NCBI GenBank assembly: GCA_035626475.1
Contig: DASPNP010000027.1
Span: 1-64,000 of the forward strand
From: DASPKT01 sp035626475
Lineage (GTDB): Bacteria; Pseudomonadota; Alphaproteobacteria; Azospirillales; Azospirillaceae
Reading direction: 5' to 3'
Length of the DNA stretch: 64,000 bases
The notes under the pieces were generated by a model. The model ran no database searches. It saw only the letters and a list, made by a program, of their open reading frames with translations, and was not told where the DNA came from. Each line of letters starts with the position of its first letter. Positions within the stretch are counted from its first letter, which is position 1. Made by a program: the position numbers and the translations under genes. Below, in pieces: positions 7,447-16,184 of the stretch.

Positions 7447-8364
7447 CTATCGGTGGCTGGGAAGCGCCCGTTCCACCTCGTCCACCCCGAGCGTCCCCAG
7501 ATCGTCCCGCTTCAGCCATGCCGCATTCTCTCCCCAGGGGGATGAGCGGACCGGGTCGGTGTGGTGGGACATCAGCATCAGGGTGGGGCAGCCGACGGCC
7601 GCCGTCAGGAAGATCGGGCCGGTGTCGTTGCCGACCGTGAACATGGCCGCGCGGGCGAGGCTGCCCAGCTGGGCGAGGCTGGTGCGGCCGACCAGGTCCA
7701 GGGCTCCCGCGCAGCCGGCCAGGATGGCGTCGGCGGCGTCGCGGTCGGCTCTGGTTCCCACCAGCACGGGCGTGATGCCGCGCCCCAGCAGCCGGCGGCC
7801 CAGCTCGGCGTAGCGCTCCGGCGGCCAGCGCTTGTGCGGCAGGTGGGGGGAGCACCCGGGCACCAGCAGGGCGAAGGGGCCGGCGGGGGCGAGACCCGTC
7901 ACGTCTCCCGCCAGCCAGGACAGGTCGGCGGCGCCGGCCTCCGGCACCCCGGCGGCCTTCAGCTGGGCCAGGTAGCGGTCGTGGTTGTGCAGGCCGCGCA
8001 GGTCGGGCAGCGGATGCTCCGCGCCCTTCGCGGCGCCCGACCAAGCCGGACGTCCCGGCCCCATCAGCCAGCGGTAGCGCGCCGTGCGCGGCTTGTTCTG
8101 CAAATCGTAGGCGATGTCGAAGCGCCCGGCCCGCAGCCGTCCTCGCATGCGCAGGTAATGCAGCGGCGAACGGGCGCGGGCGTCCTCCAGCACCGCGTCG
8201 AACCAGGGCATGGTCCGGGCGAAGCCGGCGAAGGAGGGGCCGGTCAGCAGCGTGACATGGGCGCCGGCATGATGGGCGCGGATGGCGTGGAAGGCGTCGA
8301 AGCACTGCACCAGGTCGCCAAGCGCCCCCAGCCGGATCACCAGGACGCGCCCGGCCCCGGCCAT
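7447..8364 (-). CDS. Glycosyltransferase family 9 (heptosyltransferase-like)
   Basis: A 305-residue GT9-type enzyme related to lipopolysaccharide heptosyltransferases. It opens with VLVIRLGALGDLVQCFDAFH, the nucleotide-sugar-side signature of the family, and has the C-terminal-domain motifs FALLVPGCSPHLPHKRWP and FTVGNDTGPIFLTAAVGCPT. It probably adds a sugar to a cell-envelope glycan on the cytoplasmic face of the inner membrane. The donor and acceptor are unknown. ATG 8364 is chosen; GTG codons at 8367 and 8379 are possible. It starts 19 bases after the family-4 glycosyltransferase, so the pair is an envelope-glycan operon. Confidence 0.88.
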   Translation of the reverse strand: MAGAGRVLVIRLGALGDLVQCFDAFHAIRAHHAGAHVTLLTGPSFAGFARTMPWFDAVLEDARARSPLHYLRMRGRLRAGRFDIAYDLQNKPRTARYRWLMGPGRPAWSGAAKGAEHPLPDLRGLHNHDRYLAQLKAAGVPEAGAADLSWLAGDVTGLAPAGPFALLVPGCSPHLPHKRWPPERYAELGRRLLGRGITPVLVGTRADRDAADAILAGCAGALDLVGRTSLAQLGSLARAAMFTVGNDTGPIFLTAAVGCPTLMLMSHHTDPVRSSPWGENAAWLKRDDLGTLGVDEVERALPSHR

Positions 8365-8383
8365 CACCGCCCCGGCCACGGAC

Positions 8384-9640
8384 TCAGCCCGCGATCTGGC
8401 GCCAGCGGCCGCCGGACTTCTCGGCCAGCAGCTCGGCATAGACGTCCAGCGTCTCCGCGCACATGCGCTCCTTGGTGAAGCGCTCGGCGACGAAGCGCAT
8501 GGCGTCCAGCGCCAGGGCGCGGCGCTGCAGCTGGTCCAGCGCCAGCGCCTCGCCGATGGCTTGGCCCAGCGCGGTGGGGTCGTTCGCCGGCACCACCAGC
8601 CCGGTCTCGCCGTGCCGGACCGTCTCCTTGACGGCGCCCAGATCCGAGACGATGACCGGCTTGCCCATGGCCTGCGCCTCGACGATGACGCGGCCGAACG
8701 CCTCCGGCTCGGTCGAGGCGCTGACCACCGCGTCGGCCAGCATGTAGGCGGCGGGCATGTCGGAGCAGTGGTCGGCGATGGTGACCTGGCTCTCGAGGCC
8801 CAGCTCCTTGATGCGGTTCACCAGCTCCTGCCGGTATTCGGTGCGGCCCTGGTCGGAGCCCACCAGCACGGCGCGCACATCCTTGCGGCCCATGCGCGAC
8901 AGCGCCTCGATCAGCACCAGCTGCCCCTTCCAGCGGGTCAGCCGGCCGGGCAGCAGGACGATGCGCTGGTCCTCCGGCAGGCGCCACTCGCGGGCGAGCT
9001 TGATGATGCGCTCCTGGGTCACCTTGTCGGGCGAGAAGGAGAAGGTGTCGACGCCGCGGTGGATCAGCCGGAGACGGTCCGCCCCGACGCCGTAGTTCGC
9101 CGCGACGTGCTCGGCCACGAACTGCGATACGGCGATGACCCGGTCGCCCCGCGACATGACGGAGTTGTAGAGCTTCTTCGCCTTGCCCTCGAAATTGTAG
9201 GGGGCGTGGAAGGTGGTGACGAAGGGGATGCCGGCCTTGCGCGCGGCCCAATAGGCGCTCCAGGCCGGCGCGCGCGAGCGGGCGTGGATCAAATCCACCC
9301 CGTGCTGCTTCACCAAATCCAGCAGCTTGGCCGTGTTGCGGCGGATGGTCAGCGGGTTCTTCGACGCCATGTCCAGCGTGACGTGCCGGGCGCGGTAGCG
9401 CTCCAGCTCGCGCGCCATCGGGCCGCCCTCGCTCGCCACCAGCGCCGTGCCGCCGGCCTTCTGGATGGCGGCGGCGACGTCGACGCAGCCGCGCTCCGCC
9501 CCGCCGGTCACCAGGCTGGGGATCACCTGCAGCACCACCGGCCGGCCGCCGCCGAACAGGGCGGGCGGCGGGTAATCCGGTGGGTTGAGATGTTGCAGGT
9601 CGCTGGCTAGGGTGCCGGGCTGGTGGGGGAGGGTGGACAT
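8384..9640 (-). CDS. Glycosyltransferase family 4 (GT-B fold)
   Basis: A 418-residue retaining GT-B glycosyltransferase. The N-terminal domain carries VLQVIPSLVTGGAERG, the C-terminal domain LPGRLTRWKGQLVLIEAL, and the donor-binding EPEAFGRVIVEAQAMGKPVI, which contains the E-x7-E motif. It is typical of lipopolysaccharide or exopolysaccharide assembly; the sugar is unknown. Start ATG 9640 is used; an upstream ATG at 9706 would add a non-conserved leader. It is first in an operon with the GT9 gene. Its start overlaps, on the opposite strand, the possible start of the hydrolase at 9639. Confidence 0.9.
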   Translation of the reverse strand: MSTLPHQPGTLASDLQHLNPPDYPPPALFGGGRPVVLQVIPSLVTGGAERGCVDVAAAIQKAGGTALVASEGGPMARELERYRARHVTLDMASKNPLTIRRNTAKLLDLVKQHGVDLIHARSRAPAWSAYWAARKAGIPFVTTFHAPYNFEGKAKKLYNSVMSRGDRVIAVSQFVAEHVAANYGVGADRLRLIHRGVDTFSFSPDKVTQERIIKLAREWRLPEDQRIVLLPGRLTRWKGQLVLIEALSRMGRKDVRAVLVGSDQGRTEYRQELVNRIKELGLESQVTIADHCSDMPAAYMLADAVVSASTEPEAFGRVIVEAQAMGKPVIVSDLGAVKETVRHGETGLVVPANDPTALGQAIGEALALDQLQRRALALDAMRFVAERFTKERMCAETLDVYAELLAEKSGGRWRQIAG

Positions 9641-10418
9641 GGATGCGGGAACGCAGGGAATGAACGGGTCGCCGATACATAGCCTAGCCAGGGGTGGTGC
9701 CACCATAGCCTATCGCCGCACCCCGGGCCGTGGTCCCGGTATTGTCTTCCTGGGGGGATTCAAATCGGACATGACGGGGACAAAGGCGGTCGCGCTGGAG
9801 GAATTCGCGCGCCGTAGCGGCCACGCCTTCGTCCGCTTCGACTATCAGGGCCACGGCGCCTCCTCCGGATCGTTCCGCGACGGCACCATCGGCACCTGGA
9901 GCGCCGACGCCATCCATGTGCTGGACGAGGTGACCGAGGGGCCGCAGATCCTGGTCGGCTCCAGCATGGGCGGCTGGATGGCGCTGCTGGCGGCCCTGGC
10001 GCGGCCGGATCGGGTGGCGGGGCTGGTCGGCATCGCACCGGCGCCCGACTTCACCGAGCGGCTGATCTGGGACCGGCTGGACGCGGAGACCCGGGCCACC
10101 ATGCTGCGTGACGGGGTGTGGATCGAGCCCTCGGCCTACGACCCGGCCGGCTATCCGATCACGCTGAAGCTGATCGAGGAGGGCCGGAACCACCTTCTGC
10201 TGGGCCGTCCCATCCCGCTCTCCTGCCCGGTTCGGCTGCTGCACGGCCAGCGCGACCCGGACGTACCCTGGCAGGTAAGCCTGGATCTGGCCCGCGACCT
10301 CGCTTCCGACGACGTGCAGGTGACGCTGGTCAAGGACGGCGACCACCGCCTGTCCCGGCCGCAGGACATCGAACTGCTGACCCGCACGGTGGCGCGGCTG
10401 GTGGAGGAGGTTTCGTAG
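9639..10418 (+). CDS. Alpha/beta hydrolase
   Basis: A serine hydrolase of 259 residues, or 252 if ATG 9660 is the start. The catalytic elements are visible: nucleophile elbow VGSSMGGWMALL, acid in LLHGQRDPDVP and histidine in KDGDHRLSRP. The opening PGIVFLGGFKSDMTGTKA is typical of a group of short alphaproteobacterial hydrolases. The substrate is unknown. ATG 9639 has GGGGGAGGG five bases upstream; ATG 9660 has only a crowded AGGGA. The divergent glycosyltransferase starts within a base of ATG 9639, so both promoters must lie inside the opposite gene or the downstream start is used. Confidence 0.88.
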   Translation: MDAGTQGMNGSPIHSLARGGATIAYRRTPGRGPGIVFLGGFKSDMTGTKAVALEEFARRSGHAFVRFDYQGHGASSGSFRDGTIGTWSADAIHVLDEVTEGPQILVGSSMGGWMALLAALARPDRVAGLVGIAPAPDFTERLIWDRLDAETRATMLRDGVWIEPSAYDPAGYPITLKLIEEGRNHLLLGRPIPLSCPVRLLHGQRDPDVPWQVSLDLARDLASDDVQVTLVKDGDHRLSRPQDIELLTRTVARLVEEVS

Positions 10419-10442
10419 GTGGGGAGGCGAGGCCGGAGCGTG

Positions 10443-10547
10443 GTGCGGCCTTCGACAAGCTCAGGCTGAGGGCCGGGGATGCCGGGCACTCCCCGACCAT
10501 AGGGGGCCGCAAGAAGGTCCCCATCCTGAGCCTCTCGAAGGACGCAC
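10443..10547. repeat. CTTCGACA-type intergenic inverted repeat, copy 1
   Basis: The left arm GCGGCCTTCGACAAGCTCAG and the right arm CCTGAGCCTCTCGAAGGACG are near-complementary and flank about 50 bp of unrelated sequence. The same arms recur at 49427-49529. Repeats with a CTTCGACAGGCTCAG core are widespread in proteobacterial intergenic DNA. It lies between the hydrolase and the PRC-barrel gene. Confidence 0.8.
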
Positions 10548-10655
10548 AACGTCAACGCTGCCTAAGGGCGCCGGCTGAGGCAAATCCGGGACCCGGGAAC
10601 ACAACACCCCCCGGCGGGGTTGCCTCCGACGGCAGAACCCGAAGGAGGGACCCCC

Positions 10656-11192
10656 ATGATCCGCCGCTTCGCCGCGACCACCGCGCTCGCCGCCCTCATC
10701 GCCTTGCCGGCGCTGGCCCAGCAGACCCAGACGCCCGGCCCGAACCCGGCCCAGCCGCCGGCCCCCAGCATCGGCACCAAGCAGAACCCCGTCTCGCCCG
10801 CCCCGGTGAACCCGGTCGCCGGCCAGGACCCGACCAAGGCCCTGCAGGGCCAGGGCACCTCCATCCCGCGCCAGGCGCAGGCCTCGGCCGACGCGCTGGT
10901 CGGCCGCAAGGTCGAGACCTATGACGGCCACAAGGTCGGCGAGATCGAGGACGTGGTGGTGGACGGCAAGTCCGGCCAGATCCGCTCCGTCATCGTCAAG
11001 ATGGCCGAGGCCGGCCCGCTGACCGACAAGCTGGTGCAGATGCCGTTCGAGGGCATCCGCATCCATCCCTCATCGACCCAGGTCGAGCTGGCGATGGACC
11101 CGACCGCGCTGCGCGACCTGCCGCAATGGTCCCCGGACCAGCTGAGCCAGGGCACCGTCGCGGTCCGCAACCAGTCCGGCCAGAAGAAGTAG
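10656..11192 (+). CDS. Exported PRC-barrel domain protein
   Basis: A 178-residue protein with a clear signal peptide (MIRRFAATTALAALIALPAL, cleavage after ALA). A Pro/Gln-rich linker of about 65 residues follows. A PRC-barrel-like domain comes next (ALVGRKVETYDGHKVGEIED; VVVDGKSGQIRSVIVKM). The start is strongly supported by AAGGAGGG seven bases upstream. It is probably periplasmic; the family's role in this setting is unknown. A shorter relative is at 31456. It converges on the exodeoxyribonuclease gene with only two bases between the stops. Confidence 0.85.
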   Translation: MIRRFAATTALAALIALPALAQQTQTPGPNPAQPPAPSIGTKQNPVSPAPVNPVAGQDPTKALQGQGTSIPRQAQASADALVGRKVETYDGHKVGEIEDVVVDGKSGQIRSVIVKMAEAGPLTDKLVQMPFEGIRIHPSSTQVELAMDPTALRDLPQWSPDQLSQGTVAVRNQSGQKK

Positions 11193-11194
11193 GG

Positions 11195-11989
11195 CTACAG
11201 GTCCAGGTCCAGCATCACGGGCACGTGGTCGCTGGGCTTAGGCTCCCAGCCGCGGGCGTCGCGGAGGATCTTATAGCCCTTGAGGGCGGGGGCGAGCGGC
11301 TGGGTCACCCAGATGTGGTCCAGGCGCCGCCCCCGGTCCGAGGCCGCCCAGTCGGCGGCGCGGTAGGACCACCAGGTGTAGACCTTCTCCGGCTCGGGCA
11401 CGAAGTGGCGGATGGCGTCCACCCAGCCGACCGAACGCTGCATCGCCGTGAACTTCTCGACCTCGATCGGCGTGTGAGAGATCACGTCCAGCAGCTGCTT
11501 GTGCGACCAGACGTCATGCTCCAGCGGCGCGATGTTGAGGTCGCCGACCAGCACCATCTTCCGGTCGCTTGAGCGCTCACGCGGGAACCACTCGGCCATT
11601 TCGTCCACGAAACGAAGCTTGTGGGCGAACTTGTCGTTGACGGCGGGGTCGGGAATGTCGCCGCCGGCCGGGATGTAGAAATTGTGCAGCTCCACCCCGC
11701 CCGGCAGCATCGCCGTGACGTGGCGGCAATCCTGCTTCTCGCACCAATGCTGGATGGCCTTCCCCTCCAGCGGCAGCTTCGAGAGGATCGCCACGCCGTT
11801 GTAGCTCTTCATCCCGTGGATGTGGGCGTGCTGGTAGCCGGCGGCGGCGAAGTCCTTCAGCGGGAAGGCGTCGTCGATGCACTTGGTCTCCTGCAGGCAC
11901 AGCACGTCGGGCGCGTGCTCCTCCAGCAGGCGGAGGACCAGCGGCAGCCGCAGCCGCACGGAGTTGATGTTCCAGGTGGCGATGCGCAC
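11195..11989 (-). CDS. xth: Exodeoxyribonuclease III
   Basis: A 264-residue member of the ExoIII/AP-endonuclease family, which cleaves DNA at abasic sites and degrades 3' ends in base-excision repair. The family signatures are all present: MRIATWNINSVRLRLP at the N-terminus, CLQETK (metal-binding Glu), LVGDLNIAPLEHDVW (catalytic Asp-Asn), RLDHIWV, and the C-terminal SDHVPVMLDL with the catalytic Asp-His. The length is normal. The gene stands alone and converges with the PRC-barrel gene. Confidence 0.95.
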   Translation of the reverse strand: MRIATWNINSVRLRLPLVLRLLEEHAPDVLCLQETKCIDDAFPLKDFAAAGYQHAHIHGMKSYNGVAILSKLPLEGKAIQHWCEKQDCRHVTAMLPGGVELHNFYIPAGGDIPDPAVNDKFAHKLRFVDEMAEWFPRERSSDRKMVLVGDLNIAPLEHDVWSHKQLLDVISHTPIEVEKFTAMQRSVGWVDAIRHFVPEPEKVYTWWSYRAADWAASDRGRRLDHIWVTQPLAPALKGYKILRDARGWEPKPSDHVPVMLDLDL

Positions 11990-12066
11990 GGGGTACGTCC
12001 AAGGCAGGGGGCGGAGGTCCCCGGTTTAAGGACCCCCGCCACGCCTGTCCACCCTCACGCGCTCCT

Positions 12067-12858
12067 TCAGGCGGCCGTCACCATCCGCGTGCGCCGCTCG
12101 GCCCGGGCGCGCACGGCGTCGCCGAAGGCCGTCAGCACGGCGGCCATGGGCGCGTTCTCCCAGAAGCGCCATTCCGGGTGCCACTGGAAGCCCAGGGCGA
12201 AGGAGGATTTCTCCACCCGCACCGCCTCGATCAGCCCGTCCGGCGCGGTGGCCTCCACCACCAGCCCGGGGGCAAGGCGGTCGATACCCTGCTGGTGCAG
12301 CGAGTTCACCGTCAGCTGGGTGCGCCCGGTGATGCGGGCCAGCCGTCCGCCGGGCGTCAGGCTGACGGCATGGACCGGGGCGTACTGCGTCTCCACCGGC
12401 GCGTCGTAGTCCTCGCGGTGGTCCATCATGCCCGGCAGCTCCTGCACCCGCTGGTGCAGCGTGCCGCCGAGCGCGACGTTCAGCTCCTGGAAGCCGCGGC
12501 AGATGCACAGCACCGGCAGGTCGGCCGCGATGGCCGCCTTCAGCAGCGGCAGGGTGGTGGCGTCGCGCTCCCGGTCGTGCAGCGTCCCCTCGGCGCTGGG
12601 CGCGCCCTGGTAGTGGGTGGGGTGGACGTTCGACGGGCTGCCGGTGAAGAGCAGCCCGTCAAGCCGCGCCACCAGCGCCTCCGGATCGTACCAGTCGCCC
12701 AGGGCGGGCACGATCATGGGCAGGGCGCCGGCCCCCTCGGACACGGCGCGGATGTACTTGTCGCCGGCCACATGGAAGGGGTGATGCCCCATCATGCGGT
12801 GATCGGCGGGGATGCCCACCAGGGGCAGGGCCGTCGGCATGCTGTTGACCTTCTTCAT
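12067..12858 (-). CDS. Class I glutamine amidotransferase, PuuD-like hydrolase
   Basis: A 263-residue protein of the peptidase C26 / gamma-glutamyl-GABA hydrolase group. The nucleophile is in LCICRGFQELNVALGG, and the His-Glu pair is in FALGFQWHPEW, which completes the class I triad. The segment GLLFTGSPSNVHP is also typical. It probably hydrolyses a gamma-glutamyl amide, as in putrescine degradation, but no other puu genes are present here, so the substrate is open. The start ATG 12858 follows GGGAGGAAAC. It is monocistronic and divergent from the adenylate cyclase. Confidence 0.85.
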   Translation of the reverse strand: MKKVNSMPTALPLVGIPADHRMMGHHPFHVAGDKYIRAVSEGAGALPMIVPALGDWYDPEALVARLDGLLFTGSPSNVHPTHYQGAPSAEGTLHDRERDATTLPLLKAAIAADLPVLCICRGFQELNVALGGTLHQRVQELPGMMDHREDYDAPVETQYAPVHAVSLTPGGRLARITGRTQLTVNSLHQQGIDRLAPGLVVEATAPDGLIEAVRVEKSSFALGFQWHPEWRFWENAPMAAVLTAFGDAVRARAERRTRMVTAA

Positions 12859-13066
12859 GTTTCCTCCCGCGCGGCGGTCTTGGTCGCCGCCGCTGCATGG
12901 GGGCCAGTATAGACCGGAGGCGCGAACCCCGAGCCAGCGTTGCGCGCAGCCCTGGCCTGAGGGGGTGATGGCCTGTTCCTAAGGCGTACGCCGGACGGAC
13001 CGCTTTCCCCGCCGCCCCGCTCTTGCCGATTGCCGGTCACGCCCACCGGCTGTACCGTCCGGCGCC

Positions 13067-14977
13067 ATGACGGACCCGAAGCCCGCCTCCAGCCTCCGCC
13101 GACGCCGGCGCATCCACCTGCCCATCGCCGCCGTGCTGGCGATCGGCTTCGGCGGCATTGTGCTGCTGGCAGTGGCGGCGGTGCTGGCGCTGGGCATCGA
13201 CATCTCCGCCCGCAACACCCGCAATTTGCTGGCCGACAAGGCGGCGCTGGGCATCGACGGGATGGTGGTGCGGGTGCGCATGCAGCTTGACCCGGCGCGC
13301 AGCCAGGTGGAGTTCCTGGGCGGGCTGATGCGCCGGGGCGAGCTCGACCCCGCTGATCCCCAGCGCCTGCGCGACCATCTGCGCGCCTCGCTGGCGGCCG
13401 CGCCCCAGATCACCGCCATCAGCTTCCTGGCGCTGGACGGCACCTGGACCGGCGCCGCGCGCACCGACGATGGCGCCACCGTCGGCCCGGTGCAGGACCC
13501 CTACGGCCGCACCATCCTCGAGCAGTCGATCCAGACCGGCGGCGCCCATTGGGTCGATCCGTACTGGTCCCCGGCGCTGAAGACCTCGGTCCTGTCGGTG
13601 CGCCTGCCGGTGCGGCGCGACGGGCGGTTCCTGGGCGTGCTGATGGTCGGCGTCGGCTTCTCCGACCTGTCGCGCTTCCTGGCGGGCATGCGCAGCACGG
13701 AGATGCAGGGCGCCTTCATCCTGTACGACGACACCCATGTCCTGGCGCATCCCAGCCTGGTCGAGCGGCCGTTGGACATGTCCAGCCGGCGGACCGACGG
13801 CATCCCGCTGCCCACCCTGGCGGAGCTGGGCGATCCCGTGGCGTCGGCGCTGTGGAGCGAGGTCGCGCCCGGCGCGCCGGTCATCGATGCCGAGGCGGTG
13901 CGCCGCGAACCGCGCCTGAAGGGCAGCGACGTGCGCGAGGCCGACGCCGCCGGCGCCCGCTACACCTACCTGATCCATAATCTGCCGGACTACGGCACCC
14001 GGCCCTGGCGGCTGGTGATGGCCTTCCACCATGCCGAGGTCACCCGCGAGATGCAGCGGGTGGAGCGCATCCTGGTCCTGGGGCCGCTGATCCTGCTGGC
14101 GGCGGTGCTGCTGTCGTTGGCGCTGGGCCGGGCCATCAGCCGGCAGGTGCGGCGCCTGGCACGCGCGGCGGTGGCGCTGCGGGAGCTGGACTTCCGCGCC
14201 GTGCCCGAGCTGCCCGACAGCCGCTTCCGCGAGGTGTCCGACGCGGCCGCCGCCTTCAACACCATGGTCGCCGGCCTGCGCTGGTTCGAGACCTACGTGC
14301 CCAAGCCCCTGGTGCTGCGCCTGGTCCGCCGCGGCTCCGCCCTGATGGAGTCGGAGGAGCGGGAGGTGACGGTGATGTTCGCCGACATCAAGGGCTTCAG
14401 CACCATGGCGGAGGCGATGAGCCCGGCCGGCACGGCGGCGCTGCTGAACCGGCACTTCACCCTGATCGCCGCCTGCATCGAGGCGGAGGGCGGCACGGTG
14501 GACAAGTTCATCGGCGACGCCGTCATGGCCTTCTGGGGCGCGCCGGACCACCAGCCCGACCACGCCGCCCGCGCGCTGCGGGCCGCCCGCGCCATCGCGG
14601 CCCGGGTGGAGGAGGCCGCCGCCCGCGCCGACCTCCGCTGCGAACCGCCGGTGCGGGTGCGCGTCGGGCTTCATTCCGGCCCGGTGGTGGTCGGCAACAT
14701 CGGGGCGGAGAACCGCCTGAACTACACCATCGTCGGCGACACGGTGAACGCCGCCGCCCGGCTGGAGGCGCTGGGCGACGACATGATGAAGGACGCGCCC
14801 TGCGTGATCCTGGCCAGCTCGGACACGGTGGCCGCAGCCCCGGAGGCGGCCGGCCCAGTCGTGGCGATGGGGCCCTTCTCGTTGCGGGGCCGGACCGGTG
14901 CCGTCGGGGTCTGCCGCCTCCTTCCCGCTGGCGCGGCCGTGCCGGGCGGCATAGGCGTTCCGATATCGGCGGGGTAA
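13067..14977 (+). CDS. Membrane adenylate cyclase with Cache-type sensor
   Basis: A 636-residue class III cyclase. A transmembrane helix lies at about 20-43, followed by a periplasmic Cache-like sensor (~45-340) and a second helix (~345-365). A HAMP-like linker and a cyclase domain (~435-600) follow. Metal-binding Asp residues are in VMFADIKGFSTM and FIGDAVMAFWG. The Lys of VDKFIGD and the Asp of TIVGDTVNAAARLE point to ATP rather than GTP. The transition-state Asn and Arg (NAAAR) are present, so it should be active and make cAMP in response to an extracytoplasmic ligand. It is followed 93 bases later by a HisKA_2 kinase on the same strand. Confidence 0.9.
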   Translation: MTDPKPASSLRRRRRIHLPIAAVLAIGFGGIVLLAVAAVLALGIDISARNTRNLLADKAALGIDGMVVRVRMQLDPARSQVEFLGGLMRRGELDPADPQRLRDHLRASLAAAPQITAISFLALDGTWTGAARTDDGATVGPVQDPYGRTILEQSIQTGGAHWVDPYWSPALKTSVLSVRLPVRRDGRFLGVLMVGVGFSDLSRFLAGMRSTEMQGAFILYDDTHVLAHPSLVERPLDMSSRRTDGIPLPTLAELGDPVASALWSEVAPGAPVIDAEAVRREPRLKGSDVREADAAGARYTYLIHNLPDYGTRPWRLVMAFHHAEVTREMQRVERILVLGPLILLAAVLLSLALGRAISRQVRRLARAAVALRELDFRAVPELPDSRFREVSDAAAAFNTMVAGLRWFETYVPKPLVLRLVRRGSALMESEEREVTVMFADIKGFSTMAEAMSPAGTAALLNRHFTLIAACIEAEGGTVDKFIGDAVMAFWGAPDHQPDHAARALRAARAIAARVEEAAARADLRCEPPVRVRVGLHSGPVVVGNIGAENRLNYTIVGDTVNAAARLEALGDDMMKDAPCVILASSDTVAAAPEAAGPVVAMGPFSLRGRTGAVGVCRLLPAGAAVPGGIGVPISAG

Positions 14978-15070
14978 GTCCTAAGGCGGGTTGCGGTGCT
15001 GCCGAACGCGTCCGACAGTGGTTGCGTGAAGCGGCCTGGACTGCAACGGGACGGGGGCCCGGCATCCCGC

Positions 15071-16144
15071 ATGATGATCATGGATGAGCGTCCGCTTCCC
15101 GAAGGAAAACAAGGCGTTGGGCCGTCGCCGACGGCCCGGATGCTGGATCTGGCGCTGGACGCCGCCGACATGGGCGAGCTGGTGGTCGATCTGCCGACTG
15201 GCCGGGTGCGGCACTCCGAACGGGCGGCCCGCATCCTGGGGCTGGCGCCCGGCCAGGGCTGCACCGCGCGCGAGCTTCTGGCCCGCCTCCATCCCGGCGA
15301 CCGGCCCCTGCTGTCGCGCTCGCTCCGGCAGATGCGCTGGCGTGGGGCGCCGGCGACGCAGGAGCTGCGGGTGCGCCGGCCGGACGGGGAGCAGCGGGTG
15401 GTCCATCTCCGCTCCGAGTTCATCGCCGGACCTGACGGGCGGCTGGGCCGGCTGGCCGGCGTGGTGCGGGACGTGACCGACCGGCACCTGGCGGAGGAGC
15501 GGCTGCTCGCCTCGGAGAACCGGCTGCTGGACCTCGCCAATGAGAGCGACCTGGCGCTGCGCGAGGTCAACCACCGGGTCAAGAACTCGCTGCAGCTGGT
15601 GGCGAGCCTGCTGGCGCTGCAGGCCTGCGGCGCGGGCGATGCCGAGACCCGCCACGTGCTGGACGACGCCTGCCGCCGCGTCGTCACCGTCGCCCGGCTG
15701 CATGAGCGGCTGTACCGGCGCGAGGGCGCCGGGCGGGTGCCCTTCGACGATTATCTGGCGGATCTCTGCCGCGACCTCACCACCGCCCTTGGGCTGGACG
15801 GGCGGCAGCGGCGGATCGAGGTGCAGGCCGCGTCCGCGACGCTGAGCATCGACCAGGCGGTGCCGCTGGCCCTCATCGTGAACGAGCTGGTCACCAACGC
15901 CGTCAAGCATGCGCTGAAGCCCGGGGTGCGCGGCGCCGTGCGCGTCTCCTTCGCCCGCGTCGGCGCCAGCTACGCCCTCGGTGTCGAGGATGACGGGCCG
16001 GGCCTGCCCGCCGGCTTCGACGTGGACCTGGCGCAGAGCATGGGGCTGAAGACCGTGCGGGTCATGACGCGCCAGCTGGGCGGCCGGCTGGAGCTGCGCC
16101 CCGGCCCCGGCGCCCGCAGCACGATCGTCATAAACGCGGAGTAG
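15071..16144 (+). CDS. PAS / HisKA_2 sensor histidine kinase
   Basis: A soluble 357-residue kinase. A PAS domain (~18-130, ending GVVRDVTDRHLAEERL) precedes a HisKA_2 dimerisation domain with LREVNHRVKNSLQLVASLLA and a HATPase domain (VNELVTNAVKHAL; VEDDGPGLP; GLKTVRVMTRQLGG). It has no membrane segments and no receiver. HisKA_2/HWE kinases often feed the general stress response or single-domain receivers in alphaproteobacteria. ATG 15071 is preferred; ATG 15080 is possible, and 14996 would add unlikely residues. No cognate regulator is adjacent. A solute-binding protein gene follows 32 bases later. Confidence 0.88.
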   Translation: MMIMDERPLPEGKQGVGPSPTARMLDLALDAADMGELVVDLPTGRVRHSERAARILGLAPGQGCTARELLARLHPGDRPLLSRSLRQMRWRGAPATQELRVRRPDGEQRVVHLRSEFIAGPDGRLGRLAGVVRDVTDRHLAEERLLASENRLLDLANESDLALREVNHRVKNSLQLVASLLALQACGAGDAETRHVLDDACRRVVTVARLHERLYRREGAGRVPFDDYLADLCRDLTTALGLDGRQRRIEVQAASATLSIDQAVPLALIVNELVTNAVKHALKPGVRGAVRVSFARVGASYALGVEDDGPGLPAGFDVDLAQSMGLKTVRVMTRQLGGRLELRPGPGARSTIVINAE

Positions 16145-16160
16145 AAGGCGGGGAGGCCCC

Positions 16161-16184
16161 ATGCCATATACCTCCCATGCGTAA
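16161..16184 (+). other. Possible 7-codon upstream ORF
   Basis: ATG 16161 has a good GGGGAGG signal, whereas the annotated start of the following solute-binding protein (16177) has none and is preceded by CCTCCC. The small frame encodes MPYTSHA and terminates at TAA 16182-16184, overlapping the start of the larger gene. The GGGGAGG and CCTCCC segments can pair. Translational coupling is a possible reading; chance is equally possible. Confidence 0.3.

Noticed and set aside
5363..8305. A 980-codon threonyl-tRNA synthetase fusion
   Set aside because: The first ~319 codons overlap the glycosyltransferase gene in another frame. The TGS domain begins at ATG 7348, so there is no fusion.
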